DNA of 64,000 nt. Origin: Juglans regia (taxonomy: Eukaryota; Streptophyta; Magnoliopsida; Fagales; Juglandaceae). The stretch is from NCBI RefSeq assembly GCF_001411555.2, contig NC_049911.1:3162001-3226000 (forward strand), written 5' to 3'. The notes beneath the pieces are model-generated. The model was not told where the DNA came from. It saw only the letters and a program-made list of their open reading frames with translations, and made no database searches. Below are positions 35,301-45,562 of this stretch, one piece after another (the stretch's first letter is position 1; each line of letters opens with the position of its first letter). A program made the translations under genes and the position numbers.

Positions 35301-37236
35301 AACGAACCAAAACTTTTCCAAAATTGGAAATCCCGGAAATCATGGAATCGCCTCAGAATCGCCAATATATAACATATACAATTACTAAGAATGGAACACA
35401 CTAACTATATTAAGCTCTTTAAGAGACTGGGATTTCAGGCATGAGGACTTTCCATGGGAAGATTTAACTTCATAGTGATGAGGATTTGATGGGTGGTTCT
35501 CTTTTGGCAACTGAACTAGATTGGCATAGTTGGGGGGGGGTGGGGGGGGGTAAGATTTTGTTTGGAACCATTCTATTTGGGTAGAGAGGGTTTACTTCTT
35601 GTTTCTTTATTTTTTTTATAGGTAATCAAAGATTTTATTTAAAAAAGGCATAGCCCAAGTACATAGGTTGTTTTTCTTTTATATATTGGTCTGAAGGAAG
35701 AAGAATAGTGGTATTATGAAGTGAGCCAAGTCGAGTTTGTAACTGAAACTCATGTCATTTTTCAAAATTTTTGTTTACGCTGTCCTTTTGTGATTAAATC
35801 TGTTCTTTTGCAGGCCGGATACTTCTGTTCTGTTTGTGAGTGTGTGGTAAAGGATTCTGCAAATTACTTGGATCATATAAATGGAAAAAAACGTATGTGG
35901 TTATCTATAGACGATTTTGTTTCATCAATTAGTTTTGGGAACTACTTACCCAAAAAAAAAAAAAAAAGCAGTTTTGGTAACTATTTTTTCCAATTTCTTC
36001 CATTTTCCTAATGGTTCATTTGCTTTTGTTTCATAGATCAAAGAGCGTTGGGTATGTCTATGCGGGTCGAACGGGCATCTGTCGAACAGGTACATTTTAG
36101 AAAGTACTTTGAAGTTTAATGAATGCACCAATAATTAAACATAGGTGACAAATGATGCAACCCTTGTAAGACTTGCTCTCGAGCATAATTTTTATACATG
36201 CAACAATGTACAGAGTAAACCACGAGGAATACAAGATAGAGGAGATTGTGTACATGGGTTTTTTAATAAAGATTCCTTATGAAAAACAAAAAAGAAGAAA
36301 AAGAAAATAGAGGAGATTGCCACAATTCTTTTAAAGATAAAACTATTTTTCTGACCTAAGCATGTCATTGATCACAAGTACATATTTGTCTAGCAACAGT
36401 GATTATGAGCTGCAAATTCTATGGTCTCAGGTCAAAGAGAGGTTCGAACTGCTTAAGAAACGGAGTGCTCCTGGCAGCTTCACAGAGCAAGGTAAAGAAT
36501 TTTATGGCGTAAACAGAAAATGCATATATTTTTTGAAGACGTTTATCTAATTGGTGATGGAAAATTGATGTCTGCCTTTGTCACAGATCTTGATGAGCGG
36601 ATCTTAAAGCAGCAGCAAGAAGAGGAGGAACGGAAGCGCCAACGTCGAGAAAAGAAGAAAGAAAAGAAGGTGTGTGCTCTATATCACCACAGGTTGCTTA
36701 TTGCTTAGATTTGTGAACGATAAGTTTATAGGGAAAAAAGAACGGGTGCTCTATATCACTATCACCACAGGTTGGCCTAAGTGGTGAAAGTTTTGGTCTT
36801 GGGATATCACTTTCTTCAAGGTCTAAGGTTCAACACGTCATGGGTGCAAACAAATTAACAATCCTTTGGGGCCACACCTCTTGGTGAAAAGCCAGCGATT
36901 TAACTAGTTACGCATAGGGAAACTTTCGAGGGTGCGGGTGCACGGGACTGGAGTTTACTTTGCATGGATGGGTCCGAAGAGTCCTGCCTTAGAGAAGTTC
37001 CTTGACATAAAAAAAAAAAAAAAAAAAAAAAATGCATTTGTTGCGCCAAAGCTATGCAATTAAGAGCATATTATCTTTTGAATGTGTGAGCATATCATGT
37101 TTACCATAATATTTCCTGATAATTTTTGGTCTGTATCTGGGTTCAGAAAGAGAAGGCGGCAGAGGAGGAAGTTGACATGGATCCTGATGTAGCGGCTATG
37201 ATGGGATTTGGGGGTTTCAGTTCATCCAAGAAGTGA
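26384..37236 (+). CDS. ZMAT2: ZMAT2 / SNU23 spliceosomal zinc-finger protein
   Basis: Ten exons give a 203-residue protein: 26384-26404, 26603-26683, 26788-26815, 26927-27009, 28729-28761, 35814-35892, 36037-36089, 36431-36491, 36587-36669 and 37147-37236. All junctions are GT-AG and phases agree. The protein starts [20 protein letters not shown]. Its middle holds a matrin-type zinc finger ([20 protein letters not shown], completed to KKH across an intron), and it has a charged [17 protein letters not shown] helix. It ends [12 protein letters not shown]. The family is a component of the U4/U6.U5 tri-snRNP/pre-B spliceosome in the nucleus; human ZMAT2 is about 199 residues, so this is full length. 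Intron 5 (7 kb) is swollen by a LINE and intron 9 by a SINE, both outside splice sites. Start chosen because it gives the conserved short first exon. Confidence 0.95.
27445..27667. repeat. Tandem duplication in ZMAT2 intron 4
   Basis: Two adjacent near-identical units, 27445-27554 and 27555-27667, both starting AAACTTGTGGCTTTTTCTAG and ending GTTAATT. They differ by scattered substitutions and a longer A-run in the second. Intronic, no coding content. Confidence 0.9.
27668..28728. other. ZMAT2 intron 4 remainder
   Basis: Unique AT-rich intron sequence; a short (TA)n run occurs near 28146-28160. No element recognised. Confidence 0.5.
28762..29651. other. ZMAT2 intron 5, 5' part
   Basis: Intron sequence up to the LINE target duplication; no element or gene recognised. 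Confidence 0.5.
29822..33951 (-). pseudogene. LINE ORF2: endonuclease, reverse transcriptase, zf-RVT, RNase H
   Basis: Starts at an ATG at 33951 ([20 protein letters not shown]), a typical endonuclease start. The endonuclease continues through 33565-32849 ([17 protein letters not shown] with the GDFN motif). The RT occupies about 32800-31490 with [13 protein letters not shown], the [10 protein letters not shown] block and the catalytic YADDLLVF (in 32319-31807). The zf-RVT zone is 31213-30350 ([10 protein letters not shown]-x-LLPKR pattern). A plant-type RNase H lies at 30298-29822 ([14 protein letters not shown] ... NNEAELRAI). It is broken at several points, for example near 33566-33568, 32828-32848 and 31214-31491. 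It would nick DNA and prime reverse transcription at the target. Confidence 0.88.
34022..35284 (-). pseudogene. LINE ORF1 (DUF4283 nucleic-acid-binding protein), broken
   Basis: The ATG at 35284 opens an N-terminal stretch ending with [20 protein letters not shown], the start of the DUF4283 domain common in plant L1 ORF1 proteins. A stop falls after MKFM near 35045. Further down, FYCQKCFHQ near 34590 is a damaged zinc knuckle, and 34360-34022 is an acidic C-terminal part. It would coat LINE RNA. Confidence 0.7.
35400..35813. other. ZMAT2 intron 5, 3' part, with G-tract
   Basis: Contains two runs of nine G separated by one T (35532-35550) on the gene's sense strand, then AT-rich sequence up to the acceptor TTTTGCAG before 35814. 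Confidence 0.6.
36771..37032 (+). mobile_element. tRNA-derived SINE in ZMAT2 intron 9
   Basis: About 240 bp followed by a 24-base A-run (37009-37032). The 5' part has pol III box A (TGGCCTAAGTGG, 36773-36784) and box B (GGTTCAACAC, 36827-36836) at tRNA-like spacing, as in the Au-like SINEs of angiosperms. It lies in the same orientation as ZMAT2. Just upstream, a GTGCTCTATATCAC...CACAGGTTG stretch near 36747 repeats sequence seen at 36673. I could not identify a clean target duplication. Confidence 0.65.
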
Positions 37237-38282
37237 TAACGTTTAATCGTGGGAGTCTTGCTTTGAAGGAACAACTCACTTTAGGTACCTTGACCTTTTA
37301 GAAACAGTAATTACTAATGATTTTGAATATTTATAGTGAAAATCAAAGTTTGCTGAAGCTCGACATTTTTGACAGATTTCCCAGGTGAGATATCATCCAT
37401 ATTCACGCTTTGTACATTTTTAATCCTTGCGATACTAGATGTAACTTATAAGATTCAAGGCTACTTTGTACATTTCTCCTGACTCTGTTGTGGCGAAAGA
37501 AAGTCTGCATTAGTTGGAGGAAGGCAATAATCGCTTGACATGTAAACCTTTTGCTTTGTGTGTAACAAGCCAAATAAGAAATCCAACGAATCTAATCTCA
37601 CAACCAAAGTCAGAAGATGATGAAAAAATATGGCTACAAAGCGTGGGGGGACGCGGTTAGGTTGGGTTGGTAGAAAGGAAAATATGTTCTTGTTCCCTCT
37701 CATGGAAGCTGCAAATTTAATCACGAAGTTAGTTGATTCAAAATTTATATCAATTTATCTCATCTCATTATTATAATTTTTTTAAATTTTTAAATAAAAT
37801 ATAATAAATAATTCAATTTATTTAGATCTTAAAATAATAATAATATTAAAAATAATATTGTAAAATTATTTAATTCAACCTACTTAAAATTATTTCAGCT
37901 GAGGCTAATCTTCTGGTCAACATGACATATCTATTCTAGTTTTCTTTATATGATTTTAAAATGTTGGAGTTTTTATTATTTTTTTGACACTTAATTGAAA
38001 CAAATATAGACAAAATCCGATGACAGAAATGGTAAAAACTAGAAACCAAGGGAGCAAAAAGATAAGAATGTAAAAATCGGGAGTAAGTGCTCAACGCCAA
38101 GAAAGTTATTGCAATTCCCTGCAACGCCAAGAATATACGACTCGTCGTTTACGAGACCCCACCTCCCGCTGTCCACCCACCATAAGGTCCACGACACTTC
38201 AAATTTCTGCTTTTCTGACTGTAACACGTTTCTCTCGCACAATCGCTATGACTGGCAGTATCACATTGCCGTAGCTGGAACC
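37237..38282. other. Intergenic region between ZMAT2 and the PPR gene
   Basis: ZMAT2 3' UTR for the first few hundred bases. About 37735-37915 is a relic of the recurrent AT-rich MITE family (AATTTATCTCATCTCATTATTATAATTTTT start). The last 170 bases before the PPR start codon stay open in frame but are probably 5' UTR. Confidence 0.5.
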
Positions 38283-39737
38283 ATGAGCAAAGCCTACCGC
38301 GAGGCAGAACGGCGAGTCCTCCGCCTTCTCCACGGCCACAAAACCAGAACCCAGATTCCCCAAATCCACGCCCACTTCCTCCGCCACGGTCTTGACCAAT
38401 CCAACCAAGTCCTCGCCCACTTCGTCTCCGTTTGCGGGTCCCTTGACAAAATGGCTTATGCAAATCGCATCTTTCTCCAAACGCACAACCCAAATATTTT
38501 CCTCTTCAATTCCATGATCAAAGGCTATTCACTTTGTGGACCCTTTGAACAGTCTCTCCATCTGTTTTCTCTTTTGAAAAGTCGCAGCATTCGGCCTGAT
38601 GAATACACGTTTGCGCCATTGCTTAAGTCGTGTTCTGGTCTTTGTGGTTTCAAAATTGGGAAATGTGTTCATGCGGATATTATTAGAGTCGGGTTTGAGT
38701 GTTTTGGTTCTATTCGAATCGGGATTATAGAGTTTTACGTGACTTGTGAGAGAATGGATGATGCTACGAAGGTGTTCAATGCAATGTCTTACAGGGATGT
38801 AGTGGTTTGGAATTTGATGATTCGGGGTTTCTGCAAGATGGGTAACGTTGATTTGGGGCTACATTTGTTTAGGCAGATGACTGAAAGGAGCATTGTTTCT
38901 TGGAATTCAATGATTGCTTCCTTAGCACAGAGTGGACGAGATAATGAGGCTCTGGAACTTTTTGGTGAGATGTGGCAGCAGGGTCTTGAACCAGATGAGG
39001 CGACTGTGGTCATTGTTTTGCCTGTTTGTGCACGTTTGGGGGCTTTTGACGTTGGTCAGTGGATACACTCTCACTCAGGTTCTAGAGGGCTTCTGCACGA
39101 TGTTATTTCTGTGGGTAATTCGCTTGTAGATTTTTATTGTAAATGTGGAAATTTAGAAATTGCATGGAATATTTTTAATGAAATGCCAGTCAAAAATGTC
39201 GTTTCATGGAATGCAATGATCTCGGGTCTGGCATTTAATGGGAAGGGTGAGACTGGGGTCAACTTGTTTGAGGAAATGATCAATAAAGGTATGAGCCCTA
39301 ATGGTGCAACGTTTGTAGGTGCTTTAGCATGTTGTGCCCATACAGGCTTGGTGGAAAGAGGACGAGAGTTGTTTGCTTCTATGACAGCAAATCACCAAAT
39401 CCATCCAAAACTTGAGCATTATGGATGTATGGTTGATCTTCTTGGGCGTAGTGGGTGTGTGGGGGAGGCTCATGGCTTGATTAGAAGCATGGCAATGAAA
39501 CCAAACGCTGCTTTATGGGGTGCATTGCTCGGTGCTTGCCGTACTCATGGTGATTTAGAGCTTGCAGAACTCGCAGTAAAAGAGCTGATCAATCTTGAAC
39601 CATGGAATTCTGGTAATTATGTGCTCTTGTCAAATATATATGCGGAAGAAGGGAGGTGGGATGAGGTTGAGAAGGTCCGGGTTTTAATGAAGGAAAAGTG
39701 CGTCAAGAAAGCACCAGGGCAGAGTGTGATTAAATAG
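38283..39737 (+). CDS. Pentatricopeptide repeat protein, PLS class, E-type (At1g09190-like)
   Basis: Intronless 484-codon gene, typical of PPR genes. The start MSKAYREAERRVLRLLHGHK is chosen because it matches my memory of the Arabidopsis At1g09190 family start. The frame stays open 58 codons upstream to 38109, so a longer form is possible. From about residue 60 it is a chain of PPR units of P, L and S types (for example NIFLFNSMIKGYSLCGPFEQ, VVVWNLMIRGFCKMGNVDLG, SIVSWNSMIASLAQSGRDNE, NVVSWNAMISGLAFNGKGET). An E-type C-terminus follows (KPNAALWGALLGACRTHGDL ... NYVLLSNIYAEEGRWDEVEK) and it ends APGQSVIK. No DYW deaminase domain. Such proteins bind organelle RNA sequence-specifically, usually for C-to-U editing; an organelle role is inferred, as the N-terminus is short for a transit peptide. 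Confidence 0.9.
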   Translation: MSKAYREAERRVLRLLHGHKTRTQIPQIHAHFLRHGLDQSNQVLAHFVSVCGSLDKMAYANRIFLQTHNPNIFLFNSMIKGYSLCGPFEQSLHLFSLLKSRSIRPDEYTFAPLLKSCSGLCGFKIGKCVHADIIRVGFECFGSIRIGIIEFYVTCERMDDATKVFNAMSYRDVVVWNLMIRGFCKMGNVDLGLHLFRQMTERSIVSWNSMIASLAQSGRDNEALELFGEMWQQGLEPDEATVVIVLPVCARLGAFDVGQWIHSHSGSRGLLHDVISVGNSLVDFYCKCGNLEIAWNIFNEMPVKNVVSWNAMISGLAFNGKGETGVNLFEEMINKGMSPNGATFVGALACCAHTGLVERGRELFASMTANHQIHPKLEHYGCMVDLLGRSGCVGEAHGLIRSMAMKPNAALWGALLGACRTHGDLELAELAVKELINLEPWNSGNYVLLSNIYAEEGRWDEVEKVRVLMKEKCVKKAPGQSVIK

Positions 39738-40217
39738 TTATGAAATGTGGGAGTCCTTATTCTTGGTTGGTAAGGTAATAGTGCCATGGTTCTAAGTTGT
39801 GATACTTACCACCATCTCCACCATGAATGAAGATTGTACATGGTGGATGCTTAGGGAATGACTTTCAGCAAAGGCAAAGGAGGCTGAATGGTTTGGGTAT
39901 CTCCCTAGATCCCGGTCATATACATGAAGAGGATTATGAGACCACATGAAAATGGGAGCAGGAGGCAGAAAGGAAGCTAACCTGCGGATGGGGTAAGAGA
40001 ACTTACAACTAGGTTTCTTATGGAGAGAATATACCCTGAAAAATGCATTTAGTGAAACGCATTTAGAGTTTGAGATATCCTACTAGGTACATATCTAAGC
40101 ATCATAGTGTCCTTTCGGGGAAACCCCTCTTTTTGTCCATCACAAATATAAAGAAAGAAAAACTTGGTTACATTCTTCTAAATGAAGTACATCAAGACAG
40201 CCGGACATCGTATGTTA
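39738..40217. other. Intergenic, PPR 3' flank
   Basis: No coding or repeat feature recognised; a PPR 3' UTR is expected in the first part. Confidence 0.5.
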
Positions 40218-41220
40218 TCATTTTCTCCAATGATACTTCAAGTTGTCATATAAGATGGAAAAACAGCAAACAATAATCAGCATGAAAGTGTGGAAGCTGA
40301 TTGAGTTTGGCAATCGGTGTGCATTGCTTGTTACTCCTTCAATATACTGTCCCACATTGAAATTCCCTGTACAAACAGAAACTTTTGTTATTAATTGAAT
40401 AGTTGTTCGTCTTAAGCATGCCATTATATTCACGTAACATACCTAGCATATTGAGATTGAATTTTGTAAAGACAAGTCCACAGATGATGGAGATCATTAC
40501 CAGGAAAAAAAGAAAAAGAACAAAAAAAGAACAAAACAAAAAAGATATGAAAGAGAGCAGTAGAAATATGCTACCTCTTTGGCTTGTGTAGCTGCAGCCA
40601 GCGTTTAGTGCATATCTCACTGATGGTATGGTCGCTTTATTGTGGAACATGATGTTTGAAAAAAGTTCATCAATGCAATTGAGAACTTCTTGTGTTTCGG
40701 CTAGGCAAGGTCCATTACAGAATAAGTCAGCAGCCACAGGAGGTACATCAATGTTCCCACTCGGGTTCAATCTATATGCCTCATTACATCCAATATAGAT
40801 CTGTGCCACATACAAATTACAAAAATAAAAGAAGTGACACTACAAAAAAGAAACATGAACTTCACTGAATATAGAAATTACAAGGTTTTTATATGAAATG
40901 CTCTACTATAACAAGCTTGCTAGCTACAAACCTACAAAGGAATTAGGTTAGAATAGAAAGGTTAAAGATGAACATAAGGTTCTCACTCACAAGCTTATTG
41001 TTGAAACACATTAGGGCATTTGCTACCTCTTGCCCAGGGTTGTCCTGTGCATATCCTATTCACAATTATATCCAACATCCATGAGGATAATGAAAAAGGT
41101 ATGATGAAAACAAGAAAAAGTTGTGAATGTCGCAGGACTATGACCTGAGGAGCAGCACATGGCAATGGAAATTAGACTGAGGATGAAGCATTTCTGCTTT
41201 GGAAAGACTGAGAATGCCAT
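40218..41220 (-). CDS. Secreted cysteine-rich DUF7731-type protein, probably GPI-anchored
   Basis: Four exons, 41220-41145, 41055-40991, 40800-40575 and 40366-40218, give 171 residues with GT-AG junctions and consistent phases. The start MAFSVFPKQKCFILSLISIA is a signal peptide. The mature part has ALMCFNNKLIYIGCNEAYRL, then PVAADLFCNGPCLAETQEVL and LNCIDELF. A late AGCSYTSQRGNFNVGQYI block precedes a hydrophobic tail (SFHTFMLIIVCCFSILYD) that suits a GPI-anchor signal. This cysteine spacing (C-x-N...C...FC-x-GPC...NC...GCSY) is that of a plant-specific family labelled DUF7731, of unknown function. No transmembrane segments other than the two ends. The function is not known and should not be guessed. 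Confidence 0.8.
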
Positions 41221-41724
41221 TGTGAGAGCTGCGAGGAAGATGAAGTGGGGAAGAAATATTTGAGCTGGATCAGTAATACAGTGTGCTATTTATTGTAAGG
41301 GATGATTTAAGTCTTTAATATAGAAATATAAAATGCGGTGATAAAAGGCTAAAAGATTTTAAGAAAAAAAATGAAGATTAGCTGGTGATTGTTGAGGATA
41401 AATGGACTGAAAGGAAGAGTTGAAGTTGGTGTTTTGGCCACCAACTTGTACTTGTCTTTTCAAAAAATTGAGTCTTGGAACTGAGAACTGATATCTTTTT
41501 GTCATCTTTTCAGTGGATTGAGTTCACATATCCATCAGAGTTCAACAAAATTCCTCTGCCTAAAAGTTGAAACAAGTTGAAAAGCACGTAGGGATGTAAG
41601 CATTCACCTTTTCAAGACAAGGAAAGGTAGAAAAGGACATGTTCTCTTTGCAACTACCAGGAAATCTGCAGCTGTGGAGAAAATAATTAAAAAGACTTAA
41701 AAATTAGGGGAATGAATGATGAAG
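41221..41724. other. Promoter side of the DUF7731-type gene / intergenic
   Basis: AT-rich, no repeat or gene recognised up to the tRNA. It contains the presumed promoter of the minus-strand gene starting at 41220. The T-run near 41697-41702, read on the minus strand, would serve as the pol III terminator of the tRNA. Confidence 0.45.
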
Positions 41725-41797
41725 TGGAGATGCGGGGTATCGATCCCCGTACCTCTCGCATGCTAAGCGAGCGCTCTACCATCTGAGCTACATCCCC
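41725..41797 (-). tRNA. tRNA-Ala (AGC)
   Basis: 73-nt cloverleaf on the minus strand. It has an acceptor stem GGGGATG/CATCTCC (one G-U), a D arm with GCTC...GAGC, and an anticodon stem CTCGC/GCGAG with loop TTAGCAT giving anticodon AGC. The variable loop is AGGTA, and the T arm is CGGGG/CCCCG with loop ATCGATA. The discriminator base is A, and no CCA is encoded, as expected for a nuclear gene. No intron. Box A (TAGCTCAGATGG) and box B (GGGGATCGATACC-like) lie internally. Confidence 0.95.
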
Positions 41798-42788
41798 TTT
41801 TGGATAGAGGCCAAGTTTTTTAAGTACTAATAGTAACTAATATTGATCGATTTTTTTAGAAAGAGAAAGAACAGCTTGGTATTATTACGAGTTAGGTTTA
41901 AAATAAAAAAAAATTTACGCAACTTCCTATTATTCACGCAACTTCCACACATTATATTTTTTTTAATTTTTATTATTTTTTCTTTTATCAAATATTTAAT
42001 ATATGAATAATGAATAGAAAAATTGAATTAGTTTAAAAGGAATAAATTCAAAAAAAAAATTTTAAAATTTTTAAAAAATCTTAAAATTTTAAAAAAATGT
42101 GATATGTGGAGGTTGGGAGGTTGTGTAGCATTGCTCAAGCTTTATTTATTTAAGATTATTGTTACATCCATAAAAAGATTACACAGAAGTAATATTACAA
42201 ATTAACGTAACTTCATTTAATCTATTATATATACTTTATAATAAAATAATTTCACAATCTGACAAACCACATTATACCAAATTAATTTATAAAATTATTT
42301 TTATATAATCTATTTGTGGCTAGAATATTTCCCTTTTTTTAATTTTCATTTGAACACAACTTAAAATTATTGACGAATTACAGTTGTAGAGCATGAGCTT
42401 AACAAACCCGAACTCAAAATTCTTTTTTATTCCAATATGAATCAAACTTAATTTGTTGTTTTTTTTTTTAAAATTATTGAAATCATATATATTTTTATAA
42501 ATTTATAATGATAATGAGTTTCTTAATTATGTTAAGATTATGCCATTTAAGTGACAACTCTTGTATTTATACTGAATCATATATGACTTTTATCATTAAG
42601 ACAATTATTAATGTTATTACGCAGAATTTGTTCATCTACAATTTTTTTTTTTTTTTTTAAATAAGCTTTTATAAAAATTTATATTCATCGTAAAGTTAGA
42701 AACAATACTGTAAAATTATATTAACAAGGATTCAAACATGTATCACATTAAAAACATAATTTCATTGTAAAATTAGAAATTACATTAT

Positions 42789-42820
<32 letters not shown>

Positions 42821-43484
42821 TATACATGAAATCATTCAATCTTATGTGAGTTAAAATGAATTTACAAGAGTTTGAGATATACAGACTTAATTCATAATCA
42901 AGTGATCCAAATCCAAATCGAGTTTGTCTATAAAAGTAAGTTTGAGTTGTTCATGAACGGCTTGGTTTGGCAGATAAAAATAAGCTGCAGGGTAAATCCG
43001 TGGAAGCATATTATATGTTTTCTTCCCAACGATCCAGGAAAAGAATTTCAAAAGCTTACCACTCCATTAATTGAAGGCAGTCAGGAAACAAGTATGGATT
43101 CCTTTCCTCTTCCGTCTCCTTGAACCATATATCTACTGGTCTTTCTGATGGGTAATTTATAGCCAGGAAATAGCTAGCATGATTGTAATTAATGCATAAA
43201 CGAGGTTGAGTAGAATTTGGAACTCATTCCTGAATTACATAACAGAAAAATGGGGTTTCCTCGTCTCTAAAATGCCCTGCTCCCCTCTATCAGAGCACAA
43301 ATCATCAAAATTACTTTTCATGTTGAGAGCTATCTTTGTGGATTCACCATAAACAAAGGAACACAAAAGGAAACATGTGGAATATATCTCCAACAGTAAT
43401 TTTTTAACTGACAAGAAGTCCAGCTCCATTTTGTAGGAAATAACATATAGAAATAAGATGACAAATCTTCACTTCTAAGGCCTA
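41798..43484. other. AT-rich intergenic region
   Basis: No gene seen. It contains poly-A/T stretches and a (TA)n microsatellite at 42799-42824. SAR1 3' UTR is expected near 43240-43484. Confidence 0.5.
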
Positions 43485-45562
43485 CTACTTAATGTACTGG
43501 GAAAGCCATTTGAAACCATCTCCGTAACCCATTTTCCGAACAATACTACACATGAAAACCTCAAGAGGGCGGACATTCGAGTCTGCCAGGTTAACCTTAC
43601 CCTTACCTGTGGTGAAGTTGGTTAGGCCCAGGTGGAAACGCAATTCTTCCTCTGAGGCAGCATATGGTATATCAATCTTATTGCCAAGAATAAGGAATGG
43701 AACATTTGCCAAGGCCTCATCAGAGAGGAGAGCATCCAACTCTTTTTTTGACTCGGCAAATCTCTCCTTGTCATAAGCATCCACTAAGTAGACAACTGCA
43801 TCCACCTTCAGAACAAAAACGAAATTTATTTAGCAAAAGAGCATTCACTTAACAATGAAGATAGAGACAAGAATCCTGCAGCATGGTGGAACAACCTACA
43901 ATTAGAGCATAACCTGAAACATATGATGTAAGGCTCGAATAACACAAGCCCATAAACAACAGCAGAGGCCACAAGTGTTCAATTGGGATAGCAAAGTAGA
44001 TCACATGGGATGATTATCATCTACCTATGAAAGATATAGTGAGAGATGGAGAGAAAAAAACAGTAAATATGGGTGGATACATACGGTGATACAAGCACAA
44101 AATCCTCATCTGATGAGCTTTTAAAAAAATTGGTTAAAAATACTACCAGGGGAGTAACTTTTCCATGGTAAACCAAAATCGGGGAGAGTCTAAATCTGGC
44201 TACTAGAAACAAATAGTCACAACTGTCAATAGTTCAAATCATGTTTCCTATTGTTCAACCTTGAATCATAAAATTGACTATCGGAAAAATAATTAGTGAA
44301 AATTTCAAGTATTCTCAAGGGTAAAAACAAAATGTCAAGCATAATCACTAACATTTCTTTTTATAAGTAATCACTAACATTACATTACATGTATCATTAA
44401 CTGAACATACTTATCAAGGATAATTGATATACTGAGAAATTTACCTTGGCATAGTAATCTTTCCAAACTCTACGAGCTATCTGGTGTCCTCCCAAATCAA
44501 AAGCCTTGAATTTGATTTGCCCAATACTCAATTCTTCTGACGTTGGATACTGTGTTGGCTGGTGTTGAACTAATCTCTGCAATATTTCATTACCAATGCC
44601 CAGAAAAAAGAATATCAAGTAAGTGGAAGTAACTTCGTTCAGAATTACTATGATTGAAAAAGAAATGCACTCTCAGCCTAGGTTTCATGTCGTTTTGACC
44701 TCCAAAATTAAAAGTCTCAAATAAACTACAACTACTAACTGTATTGAGAAAGTGATTGAAAATCTCGTCTTTTTTTTTCTCTCTCCATTTATAAAGTACT
44801 TTTTCCAATTCGCTATCTATTCCAGGCAATAAGCAGAACTTTCAATGAAAAAGAAAAGACTACCAACATTTACAAACCAAAAAAAGAAAAGTACAGGGCT
44901 TAGCTCAAATCAGCTTCGAGGCAAGTGGAGTATCTAGTACTTATCACATAATTGCAGAAACTCGCTTATAAACTAACATCCAATTCACTTTCTTTTCATA
45001 TCCCACATTTCTCATCAACCAAACCACCATTCAATTATAAGAAAATAACACAAAGAAAAACTCAATTTCAAAGCACAATACTCAAAATTTTCAACACCAG
45101 CTAAAACCAAAGAAACCCAAGTCGAATCCTTTTCTTTTTCATCATCCCGAATTTTTCTTCAATTTCATTTCATTTACAACATTCAAATTTTTAAGAAGTA
45201 CAATTTTTAATCAAAGACCGAAAATAAACTCTTAATAAAGAATCACAGCACCATCAACTGAGATATAAAGAAACAAAATCAAGACTTCCCTAACTTCTCC
45301 TCGACAACCAGACAGAACAATTTGAACAAATTAATAATGAAGTTTCAAAACAATTAGAGAAATACTTAAGAATCTTCTTTCTTTTTCTTTATTTTTTTTT
45401 TTTTGGGGGGGGGGGGTGTTGAAGAAAAAGTACCTCATCTTTGAGCATATGAAGCAACGTCGTTTTCCCGGCATTATCAAGACCCAAGAACAAGATCTTG
45501 GCCTCCTTTTGCCACAGCCCCAGCGACGCTAGAACTCCGTAGAACCAATCGAACAAAAACAT
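43485..45562 (-). CDS. SAR1: SAR1 small GTPase (COPII coat initiation)
   Basis: Three exons, 45562-45434, 44576-44445 and 43805-43485, join in phase to a 193-residue protein, the exact usual length for plant SAR1. The N-terminal amphipathic start [16 protein letters not shown] lacks a myristoylation glycine, as in SAR1. G1 is [10 protein letters not shown]3 is DLGGHQ, G4 is NKID, and the C-terminus is WLSQYIK. SAR1-GTP inserts into the ER membrane and recruits SEC23/24 to form COPII vesicles. The first intron runs close to the donor through a long C-run/A-run (45388-45417 on the plus strand is T- then G-rich). A GA-repeat in the plus strand at 45632-45647 lies in the 5' UTR or promoter. All motifs are intact; probably a functional gene. 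Confidence 0.96.

Larger units (their letters stand above)
29670..35381 (-). mobile_element. L1-type LINE inserted in ZMAT2 intron 5, antisense to the gene
   Basis: 5.7-kb non-LTR retrotransposon on the minus strand. It is flanked by an exact 18-bp target duplication TTACTAAGAATGGAACAC (29652-29669 and 35382-35399). The poly-A tail appears as a T-run at 29670-29683. It has ORF1 (DUF4283-type, from 35284) and ORF2 with endonuclease, reverse transcriptase, zf-RVT and a C-terminal RNase H. The 5' end is only about 100 bases upstream of the ORF1 ATG, so it is close to full length. Several stops and frameshifts disable both frames. The near-perfect duplication suggests a not very old insertion. 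Confidence 0.92.

Noticed and set aside
38109..38282. 58-codon N-terminal extension of the PPR protein
   Set aside because: In frame and open, but unlike the family start as I remember it; MSKAYREAERR at 38283 is the better start. The extension is kept only as a possibility.
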